The notes below the pieces were generated by a model. That model was not told where the DNA came from. It worked only from the letters and a program-made list of their open reading frames with translations, and searched no databases. Source: Serripes groenlandicus (Eukaryota; Mollusca; Bivalvia; Cardiida; Cardiidae). Taken from it: a stretch of 64,000 nt of DNA. How positions within the stretch are numbered: position 1 is the stretch's first letter; every line of letters starts with the position of its first letter. Below, one piece after another: positions 10,885 to 30,205 of this stretch. The translations under genes were made by a program, and so were the position numbers. The DNA is taken from NCBI GenBank assembly GCA_031761405.1, contig JASEVX010000007.1, forward strand, positions 27,368,859 through 27,432,858, in the 5' to 3' direction.

Positions 10885-11080
10885 AAAACCCTTTCCGAAA
10901 TCTAGACGCTTTCTGACGCCTCTTCAGCGGACAACTTTTGAAAACACCCGTAATTTCTCCTTTTGCCACAATGTTTTCAACTATTTTGAAAAATTAATAT
11001 TTTATTTTGTATAGATTTTCTATATTTTTGTGTACATGTTTTCAAAGTCGTCAGATTTGAAGTATGTGGGAAAGGGTTAA
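10885..11080 (-). mobile_element. TTAA-MITE copy, reverse orientation, diverged
   Basis: It begins AACCCTTTCCGAAATCTAGA, passes GACGCTTTCTGACGCC and ends GGGAAAGGGTTAA. The right side keeps the TTAA. Confidence 0.7.
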
Positions 11081-11118
11081 AATAGAAAAAAAGCACCTCC
11101 TGATGGCCAATAGAGTGA

Positions 11119-11350
11119 TTAACCCTTTCCCTTATACGACAATTCTGCAGCAGACGACTTTGAACGTATTTTGTCGAAAAATAGAAAATCTCCATAATTG
11201 AATGGATATAACCTATGACAAAAAGTGGAAAACATTGTGGCAAAAGGAGAAATTGCACGTTTTGTGCAATTTCTTCTTTTGTCACTATGTTTTCAAAAAG
11301 CCGTCTGCTGCAGAGGCGTCAGAAAGCGTCTATATAAGGGAAAGGGTTAA
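11119..11350 (+). mobile_element. TTAA-MITE, complete copy
   Basis: Bounded by TTAA on both sides, with ends CCCTTTCCCTTATACGAC and AAGGGAAAGGG. Subterminal inverted CTGCAGCAGACGAC and GCCGTCTGCTGCAG are present. The centre is a hairpin GAAATTGCACGTTTTGTGCA followed by ATTTC. It is non-coding and belongs to the family described at 57622. Confidence 0.88.
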
Positions 11351-11469
11351 GGGCCTCATAAAAGTCTTTAGTCTAAGAGGGTTGAAAATATTTTAGGTAC
11401 AGCTAGCTAGTGTTTTCAAAATGTTTTCTTAAAATTATCCAGAGAGGATTTTTAAAATATCTTTGCAAA

Positions 11470-11631
11470 TGTATTGAAAATCTCCATAAATGAAAGTGTT
11501 ACATGTACTATTGGATAGAATTGAAAACATCGTGGCAAAGGAAAACTTGCTTGCCATTTCTTTTGCCATAATGTTTTCAAAAGGCGTCTGCTATAGTTGC
11601 ATCAAAATGCTTCTGCATGGGAAAGGGTTAA
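11470..11631 (+). mobile_element. TTAA-MITE, 5'-truncated or decayed
   Basis: Starts at the internal AATCTCCATAAATGAAAG segment, keeps GGCGTCTGCTATAG and ends GGGAAAGGGTTAA. The left third is absent. Confidence 0.65.
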
Positions 11632-11832
11632 TACCTCTGAAGGTCAATTGTGTGACCTTGAACCTTGGGGGAGGGGAAAAGGATCCAGTGTGTCATCTGT
11701 CTGTCATTGTGTACTTTCAACACTCTTGCAATGTTGTGTGACTAGATGAGAATCTTGTTGTTTGGAACAGAAGATTGTATAAAAAAATGTCAAGAAGTAT
11801 CTTAATTAAGACATTTTTCTTTCTCTTTTCAG

Positions 11833-20053
<8,221 letters not shown>

Positions 20054-20985
20054 AACCAGTCCAGCTCACTCGTAGCTTGTAGCCTAGCCTCCCTTTCCTG
20101 CATAGTTTTGGTGTTGCCTGTCTTGGCAGCGTGACACCTATGGATTACTGTCTGTCTGTCCTTCCATTGTGCATTGAAACTTTATTAGTAATTGGTTATT
20201 TGCAGGCGACACATAAGTTTTACAAAATTTCTTGTCTTCAGTCCGCGAATTATAGCAATTGCTAACCCATACAAGCAAACTAGTGGGCAATAATTTATCA
20301 ATTTCTTATAAGCTGCAGTTGAGTCGTTGGTATGTCTTGACTGCTGATATTGCCCTAGTCTCCAAATCTAGAGGTGCATGCTATAAACACTAGAAAACCA
20401 AGGTGGTTTAAAGTGTATGTGATCCCTATATATGGCATTTTAAAAAGATAGATAAAAAATTATCTTAAAGAATGTGATAAGTACAAGTAGTTGAAATAGA
20501 GAGCTATTCTTCTTTTTTCCCTCAATATTTTCATATGCCATATACTTCCAAAAGTCACTGGTAATGTGCATCTTCTATTACAATACCTATGTAGGAAAGG
20601 GGGTGAATAAAATTTGTACTCTGTCTGATGTTGTAAAACATTTGTGTACAAAATATATTATGTGTGTGCAAACAATATTAAAACCATTTTGTTATATTAT
20701 AGAAATATGTAAAGTTTATTTAATTTCCAAAGCAGATTGCTTTATTTAACACTGTGGGTTAGACAGCTGTATTGTACAAAGGGCTATGGCTCCTTTTCCC
20801 TTGTTGTTGTTTTCAATCTATTGTAGATTTTGCTCTTTTAGTTGATCACCATGTTGTCCAGCATGAACAGTCAGGTTTAAAAATGGTACCTACTCTCTCC
20901 ATAAGTAGCTTGAATTTAGCAGAAAAAAAAGGTTAGAATAGAGGGAATATATCAAGCTTTAAGTATTGTCAGAAGTTACTTTGTT
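20054..20985 (+). other. Probable 3' UTR of the synaptophysin-like gene, then intergenic DNA
   Basis: Follows the stop codon without obvious repeats for about 900 bp. AATAAA occurs in GGTGAATAAAATTTG (about 20604-20609) and is a candidate polyadenylation signal. The 3' end is not determinable from sequence alone. Confidence 0.45.
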
Positions 20986-20987
20986 TT

Positions 20988-21068
20988 AAAACCCTTTCCA
21001 ACATACAACAAATCTACAGCAGACACATTTGAAGACATTTTGACAAAAATATGAAAAATCTCTCATGT
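20988..21068 (+). mobile_element. TTAA-MITE left fragment
   Basis: AAACCCTTTCCAACATACAA, ATCTACAGCAGAC and AAAAATATGAAAAATCTCTC. It is cut at about 21066, where another repeat begins. Confidence 0.6.
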
Positions 21069-21074
21069 TCATTT

Positions 21075-21650
21075 TTAGCTCCATTGGCTGAAAGCCAGTC
21101 GAGCTTATGTCATGGCGTATTGTCTGTTGTGCGTGCGTTAACTTTTTTCTTTAAACAACTTCTTCTCCCTAACCACTTGGCCAATTTGGTTGAAACTTTA
21201 TAGGAAGCATCCTCTCAATGTCCTCTCTTAAATTCCTTCAAATTTTTGTGATCCATCCATAATTCTGTGAAAAATAGTGAAAACTTAAAAAATCTTCATC
21301 TCCGAAAGTGTTCAGCCGATTTTCAAATAATTTTGTAGAAATGTTCATTGGGTGACCCTCTATCAGATTCCTTCAAGCCATGTTGATTGGTTGAAAAATA
21401 TGGCCGGCAGGGGGTGGGGCTATTTTGGCTTATATGGCTATAGTGAAAACTTAAAATATCCACTCCTCCGAAAGTGTCTGGCCGATTTTCAAATAATTTT
21501 GTAGAAACATTCCTTGGGTGACACTCTACAAGATTCCTTTAAGCCATGGTGGTTGGTAAAAAAACATGGCCACCAGAAGGCAGGGCTGTTTGGAGATTTG
21601 ATTTTTGCCTTATGGCCGTGGAGCGATACTGGCCCTCTTGGGCCTCTTGT
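21075..21650 (+). repeat. Molluscan dispersed repeat (TGGCTGAAAGCCAGTCGAGC head) with 166 bp units
   Basis: The head hairpin TTGGCTGAAAGCCAGTCGAG is followed by ATGTCATGGCGTATTGTCTG, then two to three units like those at 9635 (GATTTTCAAATAATTTTGTA, ATGTTGATTGG, GGCTATAGTGAAAACTTAAA). It ends near GGCCCTCTTGGGCCTCTTGT, a degenerate form of the family's usual tail. Confidence 0.6.
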
Positions 21651-21726
21651 TCCCTTTTTCACAATGTTTTCAAAAGTCATCTGCTGCAGACACATCAAAA
21701 TGTGTCTCTACGAGGGAAAGGGTTAA
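21650..21726 (+). mobile_element. TTAA-MITE right-half fragment
   Basis: TTCACAATGTTTTCAAAAGT, CATCTGCTGCAGACACATC and CGAGGGAAAGGGTTAA. Confidence 0.65.
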
Positions 21727-22261
21727 TAGTGCTACAATACATATCGATGAAATCCAGTTTTCTCTTTTCTTTTTAGAACATTTGATAAGTAATTGGTTTC
21801 ATTTACTTACCTATCTTTTTTGTTTGTTTATTATTATTTAAATTGATGACCACAGCCAAAGACTGGTAAAATATGATGTCCGAATCATAGAAAATGTGAC
21901 AAACTTTGTGAATGATTTTGTAGTTGACTAATAAAAAGGGAGGTAAAAATGTTATAAATGATAAAGATCTGAATAAGACTGACTGTTTTGATGTATATAT
22001 GAAATCATTTTCCTGCAGTAGTGGCAGGTTGGTTTCCCACTTTTCCTTGAAAACTGGAAAAATATTGAATTTTGAAATCCTTTTTAAGGCATGGAAAAAC
22101 ATTCAAAACCAATAGAGCAGTGTTACTGGAAAGCCAATGTAACAGTATTTGCAACCAGTGCAGATCTTGATTGCCCTGTACACCCATGCAGTCTGGTGTG
22201 AATCTACATTGTTGGCAATCATGTCACAGAGGCAATTCAAGAGGTCTCTGACAAAACAGTT
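21727..22261. other. Intergenic, no recognised feature
   Basis: AT-rich sequence with only short overlapping ORFs on both strands; none has a recognisable product. Confidence 0.4.
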
Positions 22262-22490
22262 GAACCCCCGTTTCCCTCATACCACGAATCTGCAGCAGAC
22301 GACTTTGAAAAACATAGTGACAAAAACCTGACAAATTTACATATAGGATAGCTTGATTGTTAAATTTAGTTGAAAATAGTGTGGCCAAAGGAGAAATTGC
22401 TCATCATGAGCAATATCTCATTTTGCAATGCATTTGAATGTTATCTGCTGCAGATGAGTAAAAATATGTCTGAATGTGGGAAAGGGTTAA
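22262..22490 (+). mobile_element. TTAA-MITE, nearly complete
   Basis: CCCCGTTTCCCTCATACCAC, CTGCAGCAGACGACTTTGAA, a central GCTCATCATGAGC hairpin and GAATGTGGGAAAGGGTTAA. The left terminus is mutated. Confidence 0.75.
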
Positions 22491-22567
22491 CCTGGGAATA
22501 TGCTAACTGATGTGCTCCAAGTTAAAAAAAACATTCCTGTTATTGTATATTGTTTGAGTTGTTGTTA

Positions 22568-23052
22568 TGCTCACCTGAGCACAACTAACGCAGGTTGTGC
22601 TATTGTGATCACTCACTGTCCATTGGTGGCAGCCGACAGAGCTACAAATATAATTATATTCTTCTCCTAATCCATGTGCCCAATTTCAAAAAGAATTCAC
22701 TCAAATGTTCCTTGAGTAACCTACTACAAATATTAATTAACCCTTTCCCTCATACGACAATTCTGCAGCAGACGACTTTGAACATATTTTGTAAAAAAGT
22801 AGAAAATCTCTATAACTGAATGGATAACCTATGACTAAAAGTAGAAAACATTGTGGCAAAAGGAGAAATTGCACGTTTTGTGCAATTTCTTCTTTTGTCA
22901 CTATGTTTTCAAATAGCCGTCTGCTGCAGAGGCGTCAGTGTTCTGCTGAGCTGTGCTAGATAGCCAACAGAGCTTAAATTAGAAAAATGCTCAAAAACTA
23001 ACAAAAGACCTCGGGTGAGTGATACATAAATTTCATGCTCCTCTTGTTTAGT
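22568..23052 (+). repeat. AGCTCACCTGAGC-type molluscan repeat, internally interrupted
   Basis: The head TGCTCACCTGAGCACAACTA and GTGCTATTGTGATCACTCAC lie at 22568-22620. The tail CTCGGGTGAGTGATACATAA and GCTCCTCTTGTTTA lie at 23008-23052. A TTAA-MITE (22737-22938) lies inside it. Confidence 0.6.
22737..22938 (+). mobile_element. TTAA-MITE, right end truncated
   Basis: TTAACCCTTTCCCTCATACG through to GCCGTCTGCTGCAGAGGCGT; the terminal AAGCGTCTATATGAGGGAAA and TTAA are replaced by unrelated sequence after 22938. Confidence 0.8.
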
Positions 23053-23833
23053 TTAATTAGAGCACTTCATTAATGACTGTCGCCGGTTTGTATGAATGTA
23101 TTGTATAGTTAATGTTAGTTCATACTCTCATTAGGTTTCTAGAATATCCACATGTTTAGATTGTAAACAGAAAAAATTCTTATTAGACTATGCTCAGGCA
23201 CAGGGTGATATGGCTTTACACTGTTTGTGAAGTTCCTAAAGTCGGTTATACTGTGGCCTGGCTCATTTTGGTTGACTGTTCATAGAGAAGTGCAAGTTTT
23301 ACAGGTTATCCGTTTTGTATATTACATGGTCCATGTCTACCCTTCCTTTTTGGAGCATATTAAGGCCCTTAGTATCTTCCCCGCCTTTGAAACTCCTTAG
23401 TTTCAACCTGCAGAAACTTCATATGATATGGTGTCGCACAGAGGACTAGATAAGGAAGAGTGGACAGGTCTTGCTTCCACAATATATCTGTTAGAAATCA
23501 TTTAAACTTATGTTGTGAGTACTCAGAAGAATGGTCTCACTGAGACGATTCTTTTGAGTACCCACAACATAGGTTTTTGAGGTCAAATAAGGATCTAAGA
23601 ATTTGCAAAATGCCCCTTATCTAGAGATCTGGGTGTGTTTCGCCAGCTATGGTAGGAGGAAAGATAGGTATAGATTTACGGTCGTCTGTCCGCCACACTT
23701 TCACTTACTGATACAATTGTAGGCGACATGACACATGTGTTCCTTTAGACACGTTGGTATATGTATGAGAAGAAGGGTATATTCTAAGAACAGTAACTGT
23801 AGCTTCATTAGTTGTTTAGTTTTCACTGTTACA
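23053..23833. other. Intergenic, one short palindrome
   Basis: No exon was recognised. It contains a palindrome-D copy at 23509-23571; otherwise the sequence looks unique. Confidence 0.4.
23509..23571. repeat. Palindrome-D, about 62 bp inverted-repeat element
   Basis: TATGTTGTGAGTACTCAGAA and ATGGTCTCA pair with TGAGACGATTCTTTTGAGTA and CCCACAACATA around a one-base centre, with a few mismatches. Related copies are at 39218-39265 (right half) and 39989-40050 (near-perfect). Confidence 0.7.
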
Positions 23834-24064
23834 TTAACCCTTTCCCACATTCAACAAATCTGCAGCAGACGACTTTGAAAACATCTAAGCAAATCAGAGA
23901 AAATTTCTTATAAATGAATGTATAATTATTGAAAAAAAAGTTGAAAACATTGTGCTAAAAGGAGAGATTGCTTGTTTTGAGCAATTTCTCCTTTTGCCAC
24001 AATGTTTTCAAAAGTTGTCTGTTACAGAGGCTTCAGAAAGCGTCTTTATGAGGGAAAGGGTTAA
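23834..24064 (+). mobile_element. TTAA-MITE, complete but diverged
   Basis: TTAACCCTTTCCCACATTCA to TTTATGAGGGAAAGGGTTAA. The interior contains TTGCTTGTTTTGAGCAA. Its right three quarters form part of the tandem duplication at 23883-24752. Confidence 0.82.
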
Positions 24065-24226
24065 AGATGATGTACAATTTGTTGATTATCCAATCATAAG
24101 ACAGCTCTTGGGTTTTTTGTGAGTTTCATTACTTGTTTCACTTTTGTTTGCTTGTATATGCCAAAAAGAAAATCAGTGTATTTAGGAAATATAGATGTAT
24201 ACAATGCCTTAATTGAACCTGGTGAG

Positions 24227-24311
24227 TTCAACCTATACTGTAGTTCAACCTATACTGTAGTTCAACCTATACTGTAGTTCAACCTATACTGTAGTTCAAC
24301 CTATACTGTAG
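24227..24311 (+). repeat. 17 bp minisatellite, five copies (two in the second duplicate)
   Basis: TTCAACCTATACTGTAG repeats five times at 24227-24311 and twice at 24688-24721, which accounts for the 51 bp length difference between the duplicate units. Confidence 0.92.
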
Positions 24312-24342
24312 TTCAACTGATAATCAAAAGGATAATAACTGT

Positions 24343-24525
24343 ATCTAAGCAAATCAGAGAAAATTTCTTATAAATGAATGTATAATTATTGAAAAAAAAA
24401 GTTGAAAACATTGTGCTAAAAGGAGAGATTGCTTGTTTTGAGCAATTTCTCCTTTTGCCACAATGTTTTCAAAAGTTGTCTGTTACAGAGGCTTCAGAAA
24501 GCGTCTTTATGAGGGAAAGGGTTAA
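24343..24525 (+). mobile_element. TTAA-MITE, duplicated right part
   Basis: Second copy of the MITE at 23834, truncated at its left by the duplication breakpoint and ending GAGGGAAAGGGTTAA. Confidence 0.8.
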
Positions 24526-24785
24526 AGATAATGTACAATTTGTTGATTATCCAATCATAAGACAGCTCTTGGGTTTTTTGTGAGTTTCATTACTTGTTTC
24601 ACTTTTGTTTGCTTGTATATGCCAAAAAGAAAATCAGTGTATTTAGGAAATATAGATGTATACAATGCCTTAATTGAACCTGGCGAGTTCAACCTATACT
24701 GTAGTTCAACCTATACTGTAGTTCAACTGATAATCAAAAGGATAATAACTGTATCTATCTAGTGACACAGCAGATTATCTGATAC

Positions 24786-24840
24786 AAGAGACTTTTAATG
24801 CCTCTGCAGCAGATGACATTTGAAAACTATGTGGTAATTA
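24786..24840 (-). mobile_element. TTAA-MITE fragment
   Basis: GAGACTTTTAATGCCTCTGC followed by AGCAGATGACATTTGAAAAC only. Confidence 0.45.
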
Positions 24841-24919
24841 TTCAACAATTATTCCATTTCCAAACATTGTTATAGGTTGTTTGCCACATAAAATTAGTTT
24901 CATGTCTGTATCAAAGACC

Positions 24920-25142
24920 GCCTCGATGGTGTAGTGGTAGAGCATCCGCCTCGGGTGCGGGAGGTCGTGGGTTTAAACATGATAGTAATGGGTGCCCTCT
25001 TTGGTGCTCAGGGTGGCGACGTTAGCATTATGACTGACTGGCTGGTTTCAGGATAAATGGACCAGTAGTACTGGTAACTTACCCAGGAAACGACATGATA
25101 TAAGTGAACACTTGTTGAAGGTGGCGTAAAACACTATACAAA
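24920..25142 (+). mobile_element. tRNA-derived SINE (tRNA-Pro-like head)
   Basis: The head CGCCTCGATGGTGTAGTGGT and CATCCGCCTCGGGTGCGGGA places CGG in the anticodon position as in tRNA-Pro. The B box is mutated (GTGGGTTTAAAC). The body has GACTGACTGGCTGGTTTCAG, AATGGACCAGTAGTACTGGT and TTACCCAGGAAACGAC, with the tail TTGAAGGTGGCGTAAAAC. Head identity is inferred from pattern; it is a retroposon, not a tRNA gene. Confidence 0.85.
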
Positions 25143-25224
25143 CAGAGTATCAAGGATAGGGTAAATGCAGGACATAAGCTATGAAGTTACACAATTGATG
25201 AATTAATGAAGAATTATCACTTCC

Positions 25225-25453
25225 TTAACCCTTTCCCTCATACAACATTCTGCAGCAGACGACTTTGAACATATTTAGTGAACAAATAGAACATTTCTAT
25301 AATCAAATGGATAACCTATGACTAAAAGTGGAAAACATTGTGGCAAAAGGAGAAATTGCTCGTTTTGAGCAATTTCTTCTTTTGTCACTATGTTTTAAAA
25401 AAAACGTCTGCTGCAGAGGCGTCATAAAGCGTCTATATGAGGGAAAGGGATAA
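25225..25453 (+). mobile_element. TTAA-MITE, complete copy
   Basis: TTAACCCTTTCCCTCATACA to ATATGAGGGAAAGGGATAA; the right target site has mutated to ATAA. Confidence 0.85.
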
Positions 25454-25883
25454 TTCTGTAGACTAGTATCTTAATTCCAAGCAGTCTATATGTTTCAACA
25501 AGCTTTTGATCTTCCCATTTCTCCTATTGCTGCAGTATTTTTAAAACTTTTTAATAATTGATCTCTCATTTACGAAGACTTTATAAAATCTTTGTGTAGA
25601 TGTTTTTTAACTCATCTGTATTAGAAAGTGTTAAATTTATCACTTCAGTTTCATTTCCTCGCCAGGTAAAATAAAGTTATCAAATATATACTACATGTAT
25701 AGTTGTATGCTAGGTGGTTATGTATGTGCGCATTTTTTATTAAGTTCTTTTATAAACTAATAAACTTGGTTAAAGATTGTAAATATTGTTGTTATGCTTT
25801 GACCAAGGAAAAACGACCATCTGCAGACTGGCCTTGTTGCTTCTGTAAACATTGAGGATCAGTAGCCAACAGACAGTAACTTG

Positions 25884-26490
25884 TTTAGCTCACCATCCCT
25901 GTGCATGAAGTGACCAAGGGGAGATTTTGTGATCGTCTGTTGTCTGACGTGCGTTGTCAACAATTTCTTTAGATGACATATTCTCCTAAACCGCTTGGCC
26001 ATCTTTGATGACATTTTACAGGGATTTTCCTTGGATGGTGCCCTTTCAAAATTGTTGGAAAACATTAATTCCATGAAGATGACTTTTTATTTAGTTAAAA
26101 ATCTTCTTGTCTGAAACCGAAAGGCTAAGAGCTTAGATAGTTTGTGTGTAGCATTGTCTAGATTGGTCCTCTTCCAAGATTGTTCAAATTATGCCCAGCT
26201 CCAATAATACCCAGGTCGAAATTTGTCTCACCCCTGTGGTCACCGGTTTTGCTTAGAGATCTTTTAAAAATTGTTTTTATATGATTTTTTTTTATCTGAA
26301 ATCGACCTATCAGTTTCTCATGTTATATTAATTTGACAAAAGACAGACAACACATTTTAGGTTATTTCGCCTGCTGGTAAGTGGAGCTATATTTGACATT
26401 GGGTCTATTGTATTAGCTTACTTAGCTTACCTGACCGCATAACAAATCATATAACATAACTCGGGTGAGCGATCAAGGCCCATCATGGCA
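25884..26490 (+). repeat. AGCTCACC-type molluscan repeat, apparently full length
   Basis: Starts TTTAGCTCACCATCCCTGTG with GATTTTGTGATCGTCTGTTG and ends ACTCGGGTGAGCGATCAAGG then CCCATCATGGCAC. Both ends match the head and tail I recall for this molluscan family. The interior lacks the 166 bp units and has no ORF of note. Confidence 0.6.
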
Positions 26491-26867
26491 CTATTATTTA
26501 CATATAGAGATTAACGCCGTTTTGAACTGTACATGTATTGAAGACATTTAGCAACTTTATCTTACCGTTATGCTTCCTGACTTCCTCGCACCAATACCAC
26601 ATACTCCAGGTTCCTTCAAGGAAGCTGATTACGTTTCCATGGCGACTAGTATTTATATATAAATTAGTGAGTTACAATATTTTCAGTCAAACCTAATAAC
26701 TATACGTTGAGTTGTCGTTGACAGGTAGTTGAGCGTTATGTGAATATATCATTGGTGTGTAAACAAACGCCCACACATGAATGAAGTAATTTCATACCAA
26801 AGAATTAATGAGTGCATGGCATGGAAGTAAACTCATGATATTCCGATTTTCAGATGTCATAAGTTTT
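26491..26867. other. Intergenic, no recognised feature
   Basis: Unique-looking AT-rich sequence; nothing supported. Confidence 0.4.
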
Positions 26868-27560
26868 TTAATTCTACTGGCTTAAAGCCAGTCGAGCTTA
26901 TAACATGGTGCATTGTCCGTCGTCCTTCTTTTTGTTACATTTTTGCTGTTAACCTTTGACCAAATGTCAAGAAACTTCACGGGTAGCATCCTAAAAAACG
27001 TTTGGATCCATGCATTCGACAGAATAAACAATATAAAAAGACTCTTCGTCTTAAACAATTTGGCCGATTTTCTAATAATTTTATAGAAATCCTTCATGTT
27101 ATTTTGATTCCTCAAAATGCATGGCCGTCAGATTAAGAGGGTGGCGGGACTGATTTGCCGTGTATGGTTTTGCTATAGTGAAAACTTTAAAACATGTTGG
27201 CCCGATGTGCAAATCACGTTGTAGAATAATCCCTTAGGTAAAAAGAGAACTCAAGTGGATTGTGCTACCTGGAATAGTTTTAAAACAGTCTTCTTCTCGG
27301 AACATATTGGGCCGTTTAGTTTATGGAAATGTTCATGTGGTGACCTACCAAATTCCTTTAAGCCATGTTGATTGGTAAACAAAAATCCGCCAAGGGTCGG
27401 TTCTGTTTAACCCTCTTTGGTCCAGAACATGTTGGCCCGATTTTCATGTTTTTTCAAGTTATTTCATAGAAATAATCCGATGATAATTCTTAACTAGATA
27501 CCTTCAATCGATGTGTATAGGTTACCAAAAAGAATGGCCCTTAGGGGCGAGGCTACTTTA
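26868..27560 (+). repeat. Molluscan dispersed repeat (AAGCCAGTCGAGC head), diverged
   Basis: The head ACTGGCTTAAAGCCAGTCGA is itself a hairpin. It is followed by CATGGTGCATTGTCCGTCGT, AAACTTCACGGGTAGCATCC and degraded 166 bp-type units (GGCCGATTTTCTAATAATTT; CATGTTGATTGGTAAAC). Confidence 0.55.
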
Positions 27561-27817
27561 CCCTTAATGTCTGTAGTGAAAATATAAGTACGATTATGTT
27601 CCGTTACCAAAGCATTATTGCTTAGGAAGAAATGCTAATACTTAGGAATAAGTTTTTTTGATAAAACGAAAACGACTGCTTTCTTTGACCACATAATAAC
27701 AAACTTTTGAAACAATCGGACCGGGAAAACTCATTATAGTGAACGTTTTCGTTGTTTCCACAACGAGGTTGTCGGAAAAACGATCTTAGGCACTACATTG
27801 AAGGGATTTGAAACGAG

Positions 27818-28012
27818 TGATTCTTGGTACAACGTTAGCATCAGGTTTCGGTCAAAACCTAGTGATTCTTGGTACAACGTAACATCAGGTGTCGGTCAAA
27901 ACCTAGTGATTCTTGGTACAACGTTAATATCGGGTTCCAGTCAAAACTTAGTGGTTATTGGTACCACGTTAAGATCAGGTTTCAGTCAAAACTTAGTGGT
28001 TATTGGTACAAA
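27818..28012 (+). repeat. 45 bp minisatellite, about 4.4 copies
   Basis: The unit AGTGATTCTTGGTACAACGT then TAACATCAGGTTTCGGTCAA and AACCT repeats with 43-46 bp period. The last units drift to AGTGGTTATTGGTACCACGT. A short ORF across it is an artefact of the repeat. Confidence 0.85.
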
Positions 28013-28191
28013 ATCCATTTCATATATTAACGTCAACCGTCACACCAGCAAAGTGCGTTGATATAAGGATAACATTTATTTTCTTATTTTCATTTCCGTT
28101 AAAATCAAAAACTTATTTAATTGATCTTGAAATTCGAAAAATTCGCTGTTAAAATCAGAAATTGATAGCTGATTTTAACGTAGTCCGGACT

Positions 28192-28409
28192 TTAACCCGT
28201 TCCCACAAACAGACGTTTTGAGATACTTCTGCAGCAGACAGCTTTTGAAAACATTGTGGAAAAGGAGTTATTGCTCATGATAAGCAATTTTCCCTTTTGT
28301 TGCAATATATTCAACTCTATTCAATAGTTAAACTTTTCACAGAGATTTACAATATATTTTTTGTCCGGTCGTCTGCTGCAGATGTGATGTATGTGTGTGA
28401 AAGGGTTAA
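28192..28409 (-). mobile_element. TTAA-MITE, reverse orientation
   Basis: TTAACCCGTTCCCACAAACA, CTGCAGCAGACAGCTTTTGA, a central TTGCTCATGATAAGCAA and GTCGTCTGCTGCAGATGTGA ending GTGTGAAAGGGTTAA. Confidence 0.78.
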
Positions 28410-29016
28410 CGTTATAATAATGATTATGTGGCTAATTTTAATGCTGTGGTTGCATTAGATGCCAAATGGTACTCGTACACATAATTGGTGTTTGAACAAC
28501 GTTACTATCTCACTCATTTGTTCCCTTACGCTGAATGTTATACAAACAAAACGCCCACTTTCACCACACAGTTTTGATAGGTGGAATCGGGACCAACGTA
28601 AATGGTGACATTCTCATGCATTTTCCATGATTGATAGCAGCCAGTTGCATGGAAATATGCGTTGGACTGATTAGTTGAGTATTATTATCTGAACTGATCG
28701 TCATGCTTTGTCTGAAAGAAAACATTTAATAAACATTTTTAATCGAATATTTCTTTGCTTTAGTCCATTCGTGTGTCAAAGAACGATAACTCTTAGTGGC
28801 TGCTATCAGACAAATGTTGCCCTTAATGATAGATTCATGGGTTGCATGTTGTACACCCTATTTTCAAAACAACAGTTCGATTTCTTTCTGGTCATGTAGA
28901 TAACACTTAAACAATAGAAGCTTTGGCTTCTTTCCTCGGCGTAAGGATTTGCAAGGAAAATATTTATTAAAAAGTTTATTTGTTTTCTTACTTAATCCAG
29001 TTTGTATGTCCCCTCT
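28410..29016. other. Intergenic, no recognised feature
   Basis: No repeat ends or exon recognised. A 63-codon ORF at 28708-28899 has no known motif. Confidence 0.4.
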
Positions 29017-29246
29017 TTAACCCTTTCCCCAATACGACACTTCTGCAGCAGACGACTTTGAACATACTTTGTAAAATATTAGAAAATCTCTATAATTGAA
29101 TGGATAACCTATGACTAAAAATGGTAAACATTGTGGCAAAAGGAGAAATTGTTCGTTTTGAGCAATTTCTTCTTTTGTCACTATGTTTTCAAAAAGCCGT
29201 CTGCTGTAGAGGCGTCAGAAAGCGTCTATATGAGGGAAAGGGTAAA
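29017..29246 (+). mobile_element. TTAA-MITE, complete copy
   Basis: TTAACCCTTTCCCCAATACG to TATATGAGGGAAAGGGTAAA; the right site mutated to GTAA. Confidence 0.85.
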
Positions 29247-29767
29247 CAAGGGGTAGGTCATATAGATGTTTTGTCATTCTTTGCGTTTGACCGGATTAGG
29301 TGGTTAGAGAAGTGATCTAAAACAATTAAGTTCAGTCCGTAATCACTAAAGCTGTTCTTCTTGTGTTGTAAAATAATGAAATTACCACCTAATGAATGAA
29401 TCGTATATAGGGGTTTCTGTCAATCACACAATCTTGAGTCGCGCCTAAATAATGTGCATCAGCTTGCGAAGTTGCGTGTTTTAGGTTGTGTCTGTTATCA
29501 TATAGGTTATCGTCTTTCAACTTTTACAAGCAGGGACTACTAATACGTAGTTCGTAGTCCCTGATGTATACTTCTACAGATCATCCATTCTTGTTTCGCA
29601 CGTATTTTCAAAACTGTTTGAGCCAGAATCACACAATTGTACAGGAATGTGTTGCCATGTCAAGAAAATAAATAAATAAAACCATGATTTTAAAAAGAAG
29701 GTATTTTTTATCTGATTGCCAAATGACTGTACAGCCGAGGACAGAGGTAACGTCGACGAAAGAGAGT
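29247..29767. other. Intergenic, one small inverted repeat
   Basis: A small inverted repeat AGGGACTACTAATACG / CGTAGTTCGTAGTCCCT at about 29533-29562; otherwise no recognised feature. Confidence 0.4.
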
Positions 29768-29988
29768 TGATTGTTTGGTGCTTTACGCCGCTGACGTTTA
29801 CTGGGTAAGTTACCAGTACTACTGGTCCATTTATCCTGAACCTAGCAAGTCAGTCGTAATGCTTACCCCCGCAACCCTGCGCGCTAAGGCGGGCAGCAAT
29901 TACTACCACTTTTAAAGAGGCCGGGGATCGAACCCGTAACCGCCCGCACCGAGGCGGACACTCTACCACTACACCCCCGAGGCGGTTC
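29768..29988 (-). mobile_element. tRNA-derived SINE (tRNA-Pro-like head), minus strand
   Basis: The + strand reads tail first (GGTGCTTTACGCCGCTGACG), then ACTGGTCCATTTATCCTGAA and GGGATCGAACCCGTAACCGC (B box). It ends CACTACACCCCCGAGGCGGT (A-box side), the reverse complement of the 24920 head. Confidence 0.85.
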
Positions 29989-30019
29989 ATTATGGGTGGA
30001 AAAGACAATGATATTCATG

Positions 30020-30205
30020 TGCATACACTTTTCGCCTCCTGTGGATTAACTGTTTCAGGAATCACTACTCTTTCTATCCCCCTAAGACGGAATGTGTCGG
30101 CCGGATCAGTCTGCGCGAACAGCGCAGGCTGATCTGGTCGATATATTACGCAGATGTCTATCGCCGCAGAAAAGCAACATTGTGGACTCTGCGTTCCCCC
30201 CGCAT
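30020..30205 (-). mobile_element. MITE-B, partial
   Basis: CGCCTCCTGTGGATTAACTG, CCCCTAAGACGGAATGTGTC, GCGCAGGCTGATCTGGTCGA and AACATTGTGGACTCTGCGTT. The left terminal repeat is missing and the right side is rearranged. Confidence 0.7.

Larger units (their letters stand above)
23883..24752 (+). repeat. Recent tandem duplication (460 bp + 410 bp units)
   Basis: Unit 1 (23883-24342) and unit 2 (24343-24752) both start ATCTAAGCAAATCAGAGAAA and end CAAAAGGATAATAACTGT. Outside one A-run and a minisatellite, I see only two substitutions. Each unit contains the right part of a TTAA-MITE and then about 160 bp of shared flank. Confidence 0.9.

Noticed and set aside
24920..24995. tRNA-Pro-like sequence
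   Set aside because: Mutated B box and followed by the same SINE body as other copies, so a retroposon head rather than a tRNA gene. The same applies to 29920-29988, 33675-33745 and 12023-12095.
27818..28012. Regular 45 bp repeats suggestive of a CRISPR-like array
   Set aside because: Head-to-tail minisatellite with no distinct spacers, in an animal genome.
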